The notes below the pieces were generated by a model. That model was not told where the DNA came from and did no database searches. It saw only the letters and a list, made by a program, of their open reading frames with translations. From assembly GCF_900183975.1 (NCBI RefSeq), contig NZ_LT853882.1, positions 1,605,501 to 1,669,500 of the forward strand: 64,000 bases of DNA, in the 5' to 3' direction. Position numbers and translations under genes: made by a program. Numbering within the stretch: the first letter of the stretch is position 1; each line of letters starts with the position of its first letter. Source of the stretch: Xanthomonas fragariae (GTDB taxonomy: Bacteria; Pseudomonadota; Gammaproteobacteria; Xanthomonadales; Xanthomonadaceae). Shown here piece after piece: positions 8,954 to 18,446 of this stretch.

Positions 8954-10531
8954 ATGAGTGAGTTCAACGCCACCGCGGCCGAGCGCACTGTACAAATGGC
9001 TGCACATACGCTGCGTCTGATCCTGGGCGATCAGCTCAATCCGCAGCACAGCTGGTTCGCTGCGCACGACGCAGGCGTGGTTTATGTGTTGATGGAAGTG
9101 CGCGAGGAAACCGACTACGTGCTGCATCATGCGCAGAAGATCCTGGCGATTTTTGCGGCGATGCGCGCGTTCGCGGCGCACTTGCGAGACGCCGGTCATC
9201 GCGTGCGTTACGTGACGATCGACAACCCCAGCAATCGGCACTCGGTTCCCGCCAACCTCGATGCGCTGATGGCGCACTACCAAGCCAGCCATCTGGATTA
9301 TCAGGCGCCGGACGAGTGGCGATTGGATGAAGCATTGCAGCAGTGGTGCGCACCCCGGCCGTTCGCCACGCGCATGGTCGACAGCGCGCATTTTCTGACC
9401 GAGCGCGATGAGGTAGCGGCGTGTTTCCGCCCCGGCAGCCAATGGCGCATGGAGGTGTTCTATCGGCGCATGCGACGACGGCATCGCATCTTGCTCGACG
9501 CTTCTGGCGAGCCGGAGGGTGGGCGCTGGAATTTCGATCGCGACAATCGTGCAGCGTGGCCCGGTGATCCGCCCGCGCCGCAGGAGTGGCGTGCTGCACA
9601 CGATCACCGCGCGCTGTGGCGCAGCATCGAGGCTGCGGGCGTGCGCAGTTTCGGGTCGCCGAACGCCGATGCCTTGCCATGGCCGCTGCATCGCGACGAA
9701 GCATTGCAGCATCTGGATGCGTTCATCACGCATGCGTTGCCGGACTTTGGTCGCTACGAGGATGCGATGAGCACACGCAGCCCGCGGTTGTTCCATTCGC
9801 TGCTGTCGTTCGCGCTCAACGTCAAGATGTTACATCCGCGCGAGGTGATCGCCCGTGCCGAAGCCGCGTGGCGTGACGGACATGCGCCGTTGGCATCGGT
9901 GGAAGGGTTTATCCGGCAGATTCTGGGTTGGCGCGAATACGTGCGTGGCGTGTACTGGTCGCAGATGCCCGGCTATGCGGAGTTGAATCACCTCGATCAG
10001 CATGCACCATTGCCGCGCTGGTTTTGGGGTGGGCAGATCGGCATGCGTTGCCTGGCCGATGTGATCGGCAATTCGCTGGCCAACGCGCACGCCCACCACA
10101 TCCAGCGGCTGATGGTGATCGGCAATTTCGCGCTGCTGGCGGGGCTGGATCCGCAGGCGCTGCATCATTGGTATCTGGGCGTGTATATCGACGCGTTCGA
10201 ATGGGTGGAGCTGCCCAACACGGTCGGCATGAGCCAATTCGCCGATGGTGGCCTGCTTGGTAGCAAGCCGTATATCAGCGGCGCGGCCTATATCGACCGT
10301 ATGAGCGACTACTGTGGCGGCTGCAAGTACCAGCGCAAGGCACGGGTCGGCGCACAGGCCTGCCCGTACAACGCGCTGTACTGGGATTTCCTCGCGCGCC
10401 AGCGCACTCTGCTGCAAGCCAACGAGCGGTTAGCGATGCCCTACCGGCAGCTCGACGACATGGCGCCGGACGTGCTGGCCCAGGTGCAGGCGCAGGCTGC
10501 GCATTGGCGGGCGAATCTGGAGGCACTCTGA
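8954..10531 (+). CDS. Cryptochrome/photolyase, iron-sulfur bacterial type (PhrB-like)
   Basis: Up to 525 residues; a second ATG at 8996 starts MAAHTLRLILGDQLN, which fits the family start better, so the true N-terminus may be there. The N-terminal alpha/beta domain opens with LRLILGDQLNPQHSWF. The C-terminal FAD-binding part contains GFIRQILGWREYVRG and NAHAHHIQRLMVIGNFALL. Cysteines in DYCGGCKYQRKARVGAQACP (about 453-470) plus Cys in GMRCLADV fit the 4Fe-4S cluster of the FeS-BCP/CryPro group, whose known members repair (6-4) photoproducts using light. Activity here is inferred from family. Confidence 0.92.
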   Translation: MSEFNATAAERTVQMAAHTLRLILGDQLNPQHSWFAAHDAGVVYVLMEVREETDYVLHHAQKILAIFAAMRAFAAHLRDAGHRVRYVTIDNPSNRHSVPANLDALMAHYQASHLDYQAPDEWRLDEALQQWCAPRPFATRMVDSAHFLTERDEVAACFRPGSQWRMEVFYRRMRRRHRILLDASGEPEGGRWNFDRDNRAAWPGDPPAPQEWRAAHDHRALWRSIEAAGVRSFGSPNADALPWPLHRDEALQHLDAFITHALPDFGRYEDAMSTRSPRLFHSLLSFALNVKMLHPREVIARAEAAWRDGHAPLASVEGFIRQILGWREYVRGVYWSQMPGYAELNHLDQHAPLPRWFWGGQIGMRCLADVIGNSLANAHAHHIQRLMVIGNFALLAGLDPQALHHWYLGVYIDAFEWVELPNTVGMSQFADGGLLGSKPYISGAAYIDRMSDYCGGCKYQRKARVGAQACPYNALYWDFLARQRTLLQANERLAMPYRQLDDMAPDVLAQVQAQAAHWRANLEAL

Positions 10532-10656
10532 GGTAATTTGTATGGCGCGATCGCTTGGGCCCGTACCTGCTTGAATGCGTGATCTGACGCTGCATCGCGC
10601 ATCTGCGACAATGCCGCGCTGCGCCAACGTGGCGCCTGGCCCGGGAGTCCCCCAAC

Positions 10657-11661
10657 ATGCTTCTGATCGGCGTTGCCGGTACCGAACTCAGCGCACAGGA
10701 ACGCGACTGGCTGCAGCACGACGCGGTCGCTGGCGTGGTGCTGTTCAAGCGCAATTTCGTCTCGCGCACGCAGGTGGCCGAGCTGTCGGCGTCCATCCGC
10801 GCGGCCGCCCCGCGGCCGGTGCTGATTTGCACCGACCAGGAGGGCGGGCGCGTGCAACGCTTTCGCGAGGGTTTTAGCGCCTTGGCGCCATTGCAGAGCT
10901 TCGGAGCGCAGTACGCACAGGACCCCGAGGGTGCACTCGCCGCCGCGCGCGCGCATGCACAGCTGATGGCTAGCGAAGTGCGTGCCAGCGGTGTGGATCT
11001 GAGCTTTGCACCGGTGGTGGATCTGGGGCGCGGCAACCGCGCCATCGGCGATCGCGCCTTCAGCGACGACCCGCAGATCGTGGCCACCTTCACTCGCGCC
11101 TATGTGCAGGCGCTGCACGGCGCCGGTATGGCTGCCACGCTCAAGCATTTCCCCGGCCACGGCACCGTCCTGGAAGACACTCACGTCGACCATGCCAGCG
11201 ACCCGCGGCCGCTGGAGGTCTTGCAGGCCGAAGATCTGCTGCCGTTCGTGGCCGGCATCGAGGCCGGGGCCGACGCGGTGATGATGGCGCACGTGGTCTA
11301 CCCGCAGGTTGCACAGGAACCGGCCGGCTATTCGCAGCGCTGGATCGAGCAGATCCTGCGCGGGCAGATGGGCTTCCGCGGGGTGGTGTTTTCCGACGAC
11401 ATCGGCATGGCCGCCTCCTTCAGTGCTGGCGGCGTGGCAGGCCGGGTGCACGCGCATCTGGATGCCGGCTGCGACGTGGTGCTGGTCTGCCACCCGGAAC
11501 TAGTCGACGAATCGTTGCAGGCCGTGGCAGGCCGCAGCCTCAATACAGCAGCATTGATCGGCCTGATCGGCCGGGGCGTGCTGGGCTGGGATGGCCTGCT
11601 CGCCGGCACCGACGCCTCATTCACCACCTCCTTTTCCGCACCTCCCGGAACAACTGCCTGA
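10657..11661 (+). CDS. nagZ: Beta-N-acetylhexosaminidase NagZ
   Basis: Cytoplasmic glycoside hydrolase family 3 enzyme that removes GlcNAc from anhydro-muropeptides during peptidoglycan recycling. 334 residues, single domain. It shows the substrate motif CTDQEGGRVQRF, KHFPGHGTVLEDTHVDHASD with the catalytic His-Asp loop, and GVVFSDDIGMAA containing the nucleophile Asp. The stop codon overlaps the start of the phosphoribosyltransferase gene by one base, so the two are coupled. Confidence 0.96.
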   Translation: MLLIGVAGTELSAQERDWLQHDAVAGVVLFKRNFVSRTQVAELSASIRAAAPRPVLICTDQEGGRVQRFREGFSALAPLQSFGAQYAQDPEGALAAARAHAQLMASEVRASGVDLSFAPVVDLGRGNRAIGDRAFSDDPQIVATFTRAYVQALHGAGMAATLKHFPGHGTVLEDTHVDHASDPRPLEVLQAEDLLPFVAGIEAGADAVMMAHVVYPQVAQEPAGYSQRWIEQILRGQMGFRGVVFSDDIGMAASFSAGGVAGRVHAHLDAGCDVVLVCHPELVDESLQAVAGRSLNTAALIGLIGRGVLGWDGLLAGTDASFTTSFSAPPGTTA

Positions 11662-12215
11662 TGTCCACGCTCACCATTTCCCAGGCCCTGGCCCAAGCCG
11701 ATCTGCTGGTCGATCGGCCGGCCATCAATGCCGCCGTCGCCACCCTCGCCGATGCGATCGCGCGCGACTATGCCGGCGAAATGCCGGTATATCTCACCAT
11801 CATGCACGGCGCGCTGCCGTTCTCCGGCCAGTTGGCGCTGGAGCTGGGCGCACGCGGCCAGGACTTGCAGTTCGATTACCTGCACGCCACCCGTTACCGC
11901 GGCGAAACCACCGGTGGCGAGCTGGTGTGGAAGCATCGCCCGGCCACTGCGCTGTTCGGTCGCAGGGTGGTCCTGGTCGACGACATTCTCGATGAGGGGT
12001 ACACGCTGCAGGGCGTGCGCCAGTGGTGCCTGGAGCAGGGCGCCACCGACGTGCGTGTGGCGGTGTTGACCGTCAAGCGCCACGACCGCTGCGTGCCAGG
12101 CGTCACCGCCGATTATGTCGGCGTGGAAGTGGCCGACCGCTATGTGTTCGGTTTCGGCATGGACGTCAACGAGCAGCTGCGCGGCATTCCCGCCATCTAC
12201 GCGATGAAGCAGTAG
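11661..12215 (+). CDS. Hypoxanthine-guanine phosphoribosyltransferase
   Basis: Purine salvage enzyme that makes IMP or GMP from the free base and PRPP. 184 residues. The PRPP-binding motif VVLVDDILDEGYTLQG (about 102-117) is intact and the flexible-loop region DYLHATRYRGET precedes it. It follows nagZ with a one-base overlap and lies upstream of another purine-salvage gene, the methylthioinosine phosphorylase. Named hpt or hpt-like in relatives; the exact base preference is not readable from sequence. Confidence 0.9.
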   Translation: MSTLTISQALAQADLLVDRPAINAAVATLADAIARDYAGEMPVYLTIMHGALPFSGQLALELGARGQDLQFDYLHATRYRGETTGGELVWKHRPATALFGRRVVLVDDILDEGYTLQGVRQWCLEQGATDVRVAVLTVKRHDRCVPGVTADYVGVEVADRYVFGFGMDVNEQLRGIPAIYAMKQ

Positions 12216-12230
12216 CTCGCTTATTTACCA

Positions 12231-12248
12231 GCCCGCAGCAGTGCGGGC
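12231..12248. terminator. Hairpin after the phosphoribosyltransferase gene
   Basis: GCCCGCA at 12231-12237 pairs with TGCGGGC at 12242-12248 around a 4-base loop. No T-run follows, so it may be a weak or factor-assisted terminator or a transcript-end stabiliser. Confidence 0.45.
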
Positions 12249-12303
12249 TGCCGAACGTGCCTTGTTGCGCGTACCGTCGTTGAGTTTGCTGCAGAGGTTG
12301 GTT

Positions 12304-13056
12304 GTGTCCCTCAATTCCATCGCATTGGCCGTCATCGGCGGCACTGGTGTCTACAAACTCGCGCAGTTGGACGATGTGCGCACGCACGAAATCGAAACGC
12401 CGCACGGCGCGCCGTCCGGTCCGATTCGTGTGGGTATGTTGCTGGGCCATCGCGTGGCGTTTCTGGCGCGTCATGGCGAGGGCCATTCGTTGCCGCCGCA
12501 CAAGGTCAATTACCGCGCAAACATCGCTGCGCTGCAGCAAATCGGTGCCTCGCGCGTGCTTGCGCTCAACACCGTCGGCGGCATCACCGAGCAGTTCGGT
12601 CCGCGCGTATTGGCGTGCCCGGATCAGTTGATCGATTACACCTGGGGACGCGTGTCCACCTTCTGCGAAGAGTCTGGCAGCGAAGTGCAGCATGTGGATT
12701 TTGGTCATCCGTACTCGCCGATGTTTCGCAGCAAGGTCATTGCCGCTGCCAAAGTGACCGGCGTCACGATGGTGGCCGGTGGTTGCTACGGAGCGACGCA
12801 AGGGCCGCGATTGGAAACGATTGCAGAGATCGTACGCATGCGTCGCGACGGCTGCGATCTGGTCGGCATGACCGGCATGCCGGAGGCCGGGCTTGCCCGC
12901 GAAAAAGGGCTGGAATATGCGTGTTTGGCGATTGTGGCCAACTGGGCGGCCGGCTGCGGCGACGCGCAGGAAATCACCATGGCGGAGGTATTGGCCAATG
13001 TCGATGCCGCATCGTCCGGCTTGCCGGAGCTGATTGGCGAACTTGCACGCGGGTGA
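12304..13056 (+). CDS. S-methyl-5'-thioinosine phosphorylase (PNP/MTAP family)
   Basis: Phosphorolysis of methylthio-nucleosides in methionine and purine salvage. About 250 residues from the GTG at 12304 (VSLNSIALAVIGGTGVYKL); the frame continues upstream to 12241 but that part is not family-like. Family motifs: the phosphate-binding start AVIGGTGVY, RHGEGHSLPPHKVNYRAN, NTVGGI, GGCYGATQGPRLETIAEI and DLVGMTGMPEAGLARE. MTAP-like family members in Pseudomonas and Xanthomonas are assigned to methylthioinosine; specificity is inferred by that parallel. Confidence 0.87.
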   Translation: MSLNSIALAVIGGTGVYKLAQLDDVRTHEIETPHGAPSGPIRVGMLLGHRVAFLARHGEGHSLPPHKVNYRANIAALQQIGASRVLALNTVGGITEQFGPRVLACPDQLIDYTWGRVSTFCEESGSEVQHVDFGHPYSPMFRSKVIAAAKVTGVTMVAGGCYGATQGPRLETIAEIVRMRRDGCDLVGMTGMPEAGLAREKGLEYACLAIVANWAAGCGDAQEITMAEVLANVDAASSGLPELIGELARG

Positions 13057-13143
13057 TTGTCATTGGGGGACAAGCTTTGCATACTCGGTGCGTACGCATC
13101 GCCGTACACCACTCACTAATTATTGCAAAGGTCTCGCATCACC

Positions 13144-13353
13144 ATGCCGAACGGTACCGTCAAGTGGTTCAACGACGCCAAGGGATTTGGTTTCATCTCA
13201 CCGGAGGACGTCGACGCCAATGATGTCTTCGCGCACTTCTCCGCGATCAATTCCAAGGGCTTCCGCAGCCTGCAGGAAGGCCAACGCGTCAGTTATGACG
13301 TGACCAAGGGCCCCAAGGGTGACCAGGCTTCGAACATCACGCCGGTTGAGTGA
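13144..13353 (+). CDS. Cold-shock protein, CspA family
   Basis: 69-residue single cold-shock domain that binds single-stranded RNA and DNA and acts as an RNA chaperone. Begins [18 protein letters not shown], with the RNP1-type motif KGFGFI and an RNP2-type DVFAHF. The upstream frame to 13123 lacks family similarity. It is a single-gene unit, followed directly by a hairpin with a T-run. Confidence 0.96.
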   Translation: MPNGTVKWFNDAKGFGFISPEDVDANDVFAHFSAINSKGFRSLQEGQRVSYDVTKGPKGDQASNITPVE

Positions 13354-13380
13354 TCTGACTCGATTGTGCGGTTGAAGAAC

Positions 13381-13402
13381 CCCGCCACAGCGGGTTTTTT
13401 TT
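13381..13402 (+). terminator. Rho-independent terminator of the cold-shock gene
   Basis: CCCGC (13381-13385) and GCGGG (13390-13394) form a short stem with a CACA loop, followed directly by eight T residues. It lies 28 bases after the cold-shock stop codon. Confidence 0.8.
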
Positions 13403-13718
13403 GCACCGCTCCATGCGAAATCGGCGATAGCGAAGGCATTAGCGAAACAGAGCCGAGAAACCTCCGAACAATGCAATGCGTAGCGAGTGAACCTGGATCG
13501 GTGCGATCGATCATGACGATGCGCGCGTGCAAGACCAGCGCGGCAATGGCATGGTCCGTACGATCTGATCATCGTTGCCGACGGCTCTGCCTCCACGTCG
13601 CGCACGCAGGCGCATGGCACGGCAGCTAGGGGCGGCGCGTGAACCTTGGCTCTGCTGGATGCGCTGGCGATGTGCGATGCCTTGCCTTGCGCGTTGGTGC
13701 CAATACCAGGGCTGCCCA
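13403..13718. other. Gene-free stretch with an IS-end-like word
   Basis: No supported gene. At 13457-13476 there is GAAACCTCCGAACAATGCAA, which matches 16 of 20 bases of the left terminal repeat of the two IS5-type elements in this window (starting at 23967 and 38612). It may be the scar of an old insertion. The rest shows nothing recognisable. Confidence 0.4.
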
Positions 13719-14363
13719 CTACCGCACCGGCAACGCCATCGCATCGCCTTCTACGCAGGCAACCAGACGCTCGCCTTCGACAAGAGTGGGCACAACGCCC
13801 GCTGTGAAATGCGAAAACGCCGGCAGGATGGTGACGCGCTCGCGCAGCCAGAACGCAGGCCAGCGACGCGATAACCCAGGCAGTGCGGCCAGCGGATGCA
13901 AATGCCCGCACAACACATGACGGGCGGGATGCGGGAACGGGTCGTGGCGTAGCACGAACGGGCCATCTTCGACCTGTTCGCCAGCTGCTTCGATATGCAG
14001 ATCGGCGCTGGCCAAGGCGCGGTCGTGATTGCCGCGGATGGCGATCACGCGCAATGCGCAGTGATGTTCGCGCCACGCGCTCCAACGCCGATGCCAGGCT
14101 GCGCGCGGCGCAGGTCCATGCAGTAGATCGCCCAGAATCCATAGCGCATCCACCTCGCGTTGTGCCAGCAGTGCATCCAGCCGCTGCAGGTCGTGCGCAG
14201 TACCGCCAGCCGGCATCCCGATCCCCGCACGGCGAAAGACATCGGCCTTGCCAAGATGCAGATCGGCAATCAGCAATGCGCGCTGCGCCGGCCGATACAA
14301 CGCTCGCTCGCCGAGCAATTCGACTGTTTCGCCGCCCAGCTGCAGCAGCACGCTATCGCCCAT
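13719..14363 (-). CDS. Ligase-associated metallophosphoesterase, PdeM-like
   Basis: Calcineurin-like phosphoesterase of about 214 residues from the ATG at 14363 (MGDSVLLQLGGETVELL); the frame is open to 14399. Metal-binding motifs: ADLHLGK, GDLLHG, RGNHD and CGHLHP. Members of this group sit with an ATP-dependent DNA ligase, an Lhr-like helicase and an MBL-fold exonuclease in a bacterial DNA-repair set, and all four are here. The start overlaps the helicase end by 11 bases. A nuclease role is inferred from the family and context. Confidence 0.9.
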   Translation of the reverse strand: MGDSVLLQLGGETVELLGERALYRPAQRALLIADLHLGKADVFRRAGIGMPAGGTAHDLQRLDALLAQREVDALWILGDLLHGPAPRAAWHRRWSAWREHHCALRVIAIRGNHDRALASADLHIEAAGEQVEDGPFVLRHDPFPHPARHVLCGHLHPLAALPGLSRRWPAFWLRERVTILPAFSHFTAGVVPTLVEGERLVACVEGDAMALPVR

Positions 14364-16845
14364 GTTTGCGCTCCAGTTGTTCTGCGGCACGTAACACACG
14401 TGCCTTCCAGTCTTCGGTACTCAGTTGGCCACGCACGCGCTCGGCCCATAACGGAAACGACAACGGAGTGAGGCTGTGTGGTGTGCACAAGCGCAGCTCG
14501 CGGCGCGCGCAATCTTCCAATGCATGCGCTAGTCGCGCCAATTCGAGCTGCCCTTCGAACACTTCGCGCTCTGCTTGGGCCAGCAACAGATGATCAGGAT
14601 CGAAGCGTTGCAATACGTCGTAGAGCAATCCGCTGGAGGCTTGCAGCTGACGCAGGCTACGCGGCGCACGGCCGGGCAGCGATGGCGACAACAATCCGGC
14701 AACGCGTGCGATCTCGCGGAACTGACGGCGAGCGAGCTCGCCCAGATTGAGGCTGTTGCGCAGATCGTCGAACAAGCCGGCGGGCGATAACAATGTGTGT
14801 AACACGCGTGCATCGAATTCGACATTCTGTGCAGGAGACAGTACGAAGCCGTAGTCGTTGGCCGAAAAACTGAAAGTATTGCGCTGAAGTCGGCCCCAGC
14901 GCGCAGCAAGCAACGCAGCCAACCCTTCGTTGACCTGCCTGCCGGCAAATGGATAAACAAATATGTGCCGGCCCTCGCGCGCCTTGATGCTTTCGACAAG
15001 CAGATGGTCCGGACCAGGCAACGACGACAGCGACGCCTGCAATCGCAGCAACGGTGCCAGTGCCTGCATTTCAGGCGCATCGCCCGGATCGGCAAACACT
15101 GCCTCAACCTCTCGCCCTAATGCCGACGACAACGGCATGCGCCCGCCCATCCATTTCGGCACCGCGCCGCTGCCGTCCTTAGCAATGCGCACATAGGCCG
15201 TCATGTCTTCGAGCCGCACCAGTTCCAGCAATCGGCCGGCAAATTGAAAGCGATCACCGCGGCGTAGACGGCCGACGAACTGTTCTTCCACCGCACCCAG
15301 TCGCCCGCCACGCAGGAACTGCACGCGTACGCTGCCATCGCTGGTGATCGTGCCGATGGACAACCGATGCCGCAACGCCACGCGCCGGTCGGTGACGCGA
15401 TACACGCCATCGTCGTCGCGGATCACTTTGTGAAAATCCGGGTAATGCGCCAGCGCGCTGCCGCCTTGCACAATGAAGTCGAGCACTGCGTGCCATGTGG
15501 CGTTATCCAGCGCTGCGAATGCATCGGTGCTGCGTACTTCCTGAAACAATGCATCGGCGTTAAAACCACCACCGAGTGCGAGAGTGACGCAGTGCTGCGC
15601 CAGCACGTCCAGCGATAGACGCGGCGGTGGCCGAGCTTCGATATGACCATGCGCGATGGCGCGGCGCGCGGCGGCGTATTCGACCAGTTCCAGCGCATGC
15701 GAGGGCACGCACACCACATGCCCGGATTCGCCCGGGCGATGGCGCGCGCGGCCGGCACGCTGCAGCAAGCGCGCAATGCCCTTGGGGCTGCCGACTTGCA
15801 GCACTTGATCCACGGCAGGGAAGTCCACGCCCAGGTCCAGGCTGGAGGTGGCCACAACGCAACGCAGGCGACCGTCGCGCAAGCCTTGTTCGGCGGACGC
15901 GCGTAGCGATGGGTCCAGCGAGCCATGATGCAACGCGAGCGTGGCCAGATCGTCCGGCCACACCGCGCTTAGGGCCTGATGCCACAACTCGGCCTGCGCG
16001 CGCGTGTTGGTAAATACCAAGCTGGTGCGCTGCTGCATGATTTTCTGCAGCACGCGCGCCAACTGCGCCAGGCCGAGATGGCCTGCCCACGGAAAACGTT
16101 CACCGCTCTCCGGCAGCAAAGTTTCCAGCGTCATCGCGCGTGGTTTGACGCCCGACACCAACGCTGCATCCGGGCGATGCGGCAACAGCACATCGCGCGC
16201 TTGGGCCAAGTTGCCCAGCGTTGCCGACAAGCCCCAGATGCGCAGGTCCGGTGCCCATCCGCGCAAGCGCGCCAGACACAGTTGCAGCAACACGCCGCGC
16301 TTGTTGCCGAGCAGCTCATGCCATTCGTCGACGATCACGCAGCGCAGCGCCGACAATTGCGGCGCGGTATCCGGATACGACAACAGCAAGGCCAACGATT
16401 CGGGCGTGGTGACCAGTACATCGAGCTTGCCGCTGCGCGCCAGGCGCTTGTCGCGCGCACTCGCATCGCCGGTGCGCAAACCCACTTGCCAATCCAGTCC
16501 CAGCGCCTCCACCGGCTCGCGCAGGGCGCGCGCGGTATCGGTGGCGAGCGCGCGCAAGGGCGTGATCCACAGCACCTGCAGCGTGCGTTGTTGCTGGCGG
16601 CGCGCGGTCGTGGCGGGTTTGACCGGTAGCTTGCGTCTGCGTGCGGCCAAGGCGTCCAGCAGCGGCCCACCGAAAGCCGCCAGCGTCTTGCCGCTGCCGG
16701 TCGGTGTGTGCAGCAAGCCGGATTCGCCATCGAGATAGCGCTTCCACACGTCGCGTTGAAACGGCAGCGGCGCCCAGCCACGCTGTGCGAACCAGGCACG
16801 CCATTGCTGTAATGGCGTGCCGCGTGTCTGCTGCGCGGCGCTCAC
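14353..16845 (-). CDS. Ligase-associated DEXH-box helicase, Lhr-core type
   Basis: 830-residue superfamily 2 helicase. Walker A is TPTGSGKTLAAF (about 41-52), the DEXH box is DEWH in VIVDEWHELLGNK, and motif VI is LLQRAGRARHRPG. The C-terminal half matches the Lhr-core winged-helix and DUF4145-like extension by length. It is flanked by the ligase gene (4-base ATGA overlap) and the phosphoesterase gene (11-base overlap), so the three are probably one transcript. Proposed role: unwinding for a ligase-linked repair pathway, inferred from context. Confidence 0.93.
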   Translation of the reverse strand: MSAAQQTRGTPLQQWRAWFAQRGWAPLPFQRDVWKRYLDGESGLLHTPTGSGKTLAAFGGPLLDALAARRRKLPVKPATTARRQQQRTLQVLWITPLRALATDTARALREPVEALGLDWQVGLRTGDASARDKRLARSGKLDVLVTTPESLALLLSYPDTAPQLSALRCVIVDEWHELLGNKRGVLLQLCLARLRGWAPDLRIWGLSATLGNLAQARDVLLPHRPDAALVSGVKPRAMTLETLLPESGERFPWAGHLGLAQLARVLQKIMQQRTSLVFTNTRAQAELWHQALSAVWPDDLATLALHHGSLDPSLRASAEQGLRDGRLRCVVATSSLDLGVDFPAVDQVLQVGSPKGIARLLQRAGRARHRPGESGHVVCVPSHALELVEYAAARRAIAHGHIEARPPPRLSLDVLAQHCVTLALGGGFNADALFQEVRSTDAFAALDNATWHAVLDFIVQGGSALAHYPDFHKVIRDDDGVYRVTDRRVALRHRLSIGTITSDGSVRVQFLRGGRLGAVEEQFVGRLRRGDRFQFAGRLLELVRLEDMTAYVRIAKDGSGAVPKWMGGRMPLSSALGREVEAVFADPGDAPEMQALAPLLRLQASLSSLPGPDHLLVESIKAREGRHIFVYPFAGRQVNEGLAALLAARWGRLQRNTFSFSANDYGFVLSPAQNVEFDARVLHTLLSPAGLFDDLRNSLNLGELARRQFREIARVAGLLSPSLPGRAPRSLRQLQASSGLLYDVLQRFDPDHLLLAQAEREVFEGQLELARLAHALEDCARRELRLCTPHSLTPLSFPLWAERVRGQLSTEDWKARVLRAAEQLERKHGR

Positions 16846-18446
16846 CGTGCCAGTGCCTGCAGGCTGCTCAGGTGATCGGCTTCGGCCATTGGCTTGTCGT
16901 GACGCCAGCGCAGGATGCGCGGGAAGCGCACCGCAATGCCGGACTTGTGCCGCGCGCTGCGGTTGACCGCTTCAAATCCCAGCTCGAAGACATGCTGCGC
17001 GGTGACGGCGCGCACCGGGCCGAATCGCTCGGTGGTGTTGGCGCGGATCCAGCGATCCAGTTGCAGGATTTCCTTGTCGTCCAGACCCGAATACGCCTTG
17101 GCGACCGGTACCAGTTGTCCCTCATGCCATAGCCCGAAGGTGTAGTCGGTGTACAGCGTGCTGCGTCGGCCATGGCCGGCTTGCGCGTACAACAGCACCG
17201 CATCGATGGTGAGCGGATCGATCTTCCATTTCCACCAATCGCCGCGTCGGCGACCGGATTGATACACCGAGTTGGCGCGCTTGAGCATCAGCCCTTCCAC
17301 ACCGCGTTCGCGTGCGTCCAACCGAACCTGCGCCGCGGCCTGCCAATCGCTGACCTGCACCAGCGGCGAGGCAACGATGCGCGGATCGCCGAGTGTGGTG
17401 AGCACGCCTTCCAGCAATGCGCGACGCTGCTGTAATGGACGCTCGCGCAAATCTTCGCCATCGCGTTCGAGCAGGTCGTAGGCAACCACGCGTGCCGGCG
17501 CTGCCGCCAAGGTCTTGGGCCCGGGCTTGAGCCGTTGGATGCGTGTCTGCAACGCGCTGAACGGCATCGGCAAGGGTTGCGCCGGTTGCCAGGCCAGCAG
17601 CTCGCCGTCGATCACGGTGCCGTCGGGCAACTGCAGCGCGGCGTGTTCGATCTCGGGGAAGCGACCATCCAGACGCTCTTCGCCACGCGACCACAACGCC
17701 GCTTCACCAGCGCGTCGAATCAGCTGCAGGCGGATGCCGTCCCATTTCCATTCCAGCAACCAGTCATCGACCGCGCCCAACGTTTCGACCTCGACTTCCA
17801 ATGGCGATGCGAGAAAGAACGGGTAGGGCTGCTGACGATCGCCGGGCAGTTCTTCGGTGCTCAACAGATCGGCAAGATAGGCCGGATGCGGCTGCCAGTT
17901 ACCCAGCATGCGCTGTGCGATGCGTGCGATATCCACGCCGGACAACTCCGCCAATGCCTGCTGCACGAGTCGTTGCGACACACCGACCCGCAGTGAGCCG
18001 GTCAGCAGCTTGTTGAACACCAGGCGCTCGTCGAAGGCCAGGCTACGCCACGCCTGCACGATGCAGGCTTTACGCAGGTCGACGTCTTGATTTGCGATCG
18101 GCAGCAACCGCTGTTCGATCCATTCGGCCAATGGCAGATCGGCCGCTTCGGTTGCCGGGTCGTCCAGCAACAAGGCCAGCGTTTCAGCCAGATCGCCGAC
18201 ATGGTCGTAGCTGTCGGCGACCAACCAATCGGCAATGCCGGCGGTCTCGGTGATCCACGCGCGCAATTCGCCGCTGCTGGCGATCCGCATGCGCGTACTG
18301 GCCACCTTGCCGCCGGCCAGTAGATACAGCGCCCACGCCGCATCAAGCGGCGGCGCACTGCTGAAATAACGCACCAGCGCCGCACGCTTGTCGAGTGTGC
18401 CGGTGCTGCGGTCCAGGGTGCGATACAACGCGGCAAACCGCTTCAT
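16842..18446 (-). CDS. ATP-dependent DNA ligase, ligase-associated repair cluster
   Basis: About 534 residues from the ATG at 18446 (MKRFAALYRTLDRSTG). The N-terminal DNA-binding domain precedes the adenylation domain, where the nucleotidyl-acceptor Lys is in LEWKWDGIRLQLI (KxDG-type motif). Later motifs: DGELLAW, GLMLKRANSVYQSGRR and WWKWKIDPL. The C-terminal OB fold ends at about residue 520. It has no LigD polymerase or phosphoesterase fused. The frame is open upstream to 18632 but that part overlaps the small ORF and is not ligase-like. Role: nick sealing in an alternative repair route. Confidence 0.93.
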   Translation of the reverse strand: MKRFAALYRTLDRSTGTLDKRAALVRYFSSAPPLDAAWALYLLAGGKVASTRMRIASSGELRAWITETAGIADWLVADSYDHVGDLAETLALLLDDPATEAADLPLAEWIEQRLLPIANQDVDLRKACIVQAWRSLAFDERLVFNKLLTGSLRVGVSQRLVQQALAELSGVDIARIAQRMLGNWQPHPAYLADLLSTEELPGDRQQPYPFFLASPLEVEVETLGAVDDWLLEWKWDGIRLQLIRRAGEAALWSRGEERLDGRFPEIEHAALQLPDGTVIDGELLAWQPAQPLPMPFSALQTRIQRLKPGPKTLAAAPARVVAYDLLERDGEDLRERPLQQRRALLEGVLTTLGDPRIVASPLVQVSDWQAAAQVRLDARERGVEGLMLKRANSVYQSGRRRGDWWKWKIDPLTIDAVLLYAQAGHGRRSTLYTDYTFGLWHEGQLVPVAKAYSGLDDKEILQLDRWIRANTTERFGPVRAVTAQHVFELGFEAVNRSARHKSGIAVRFPRILRWRHDKPMAEADHLSSLQALAR

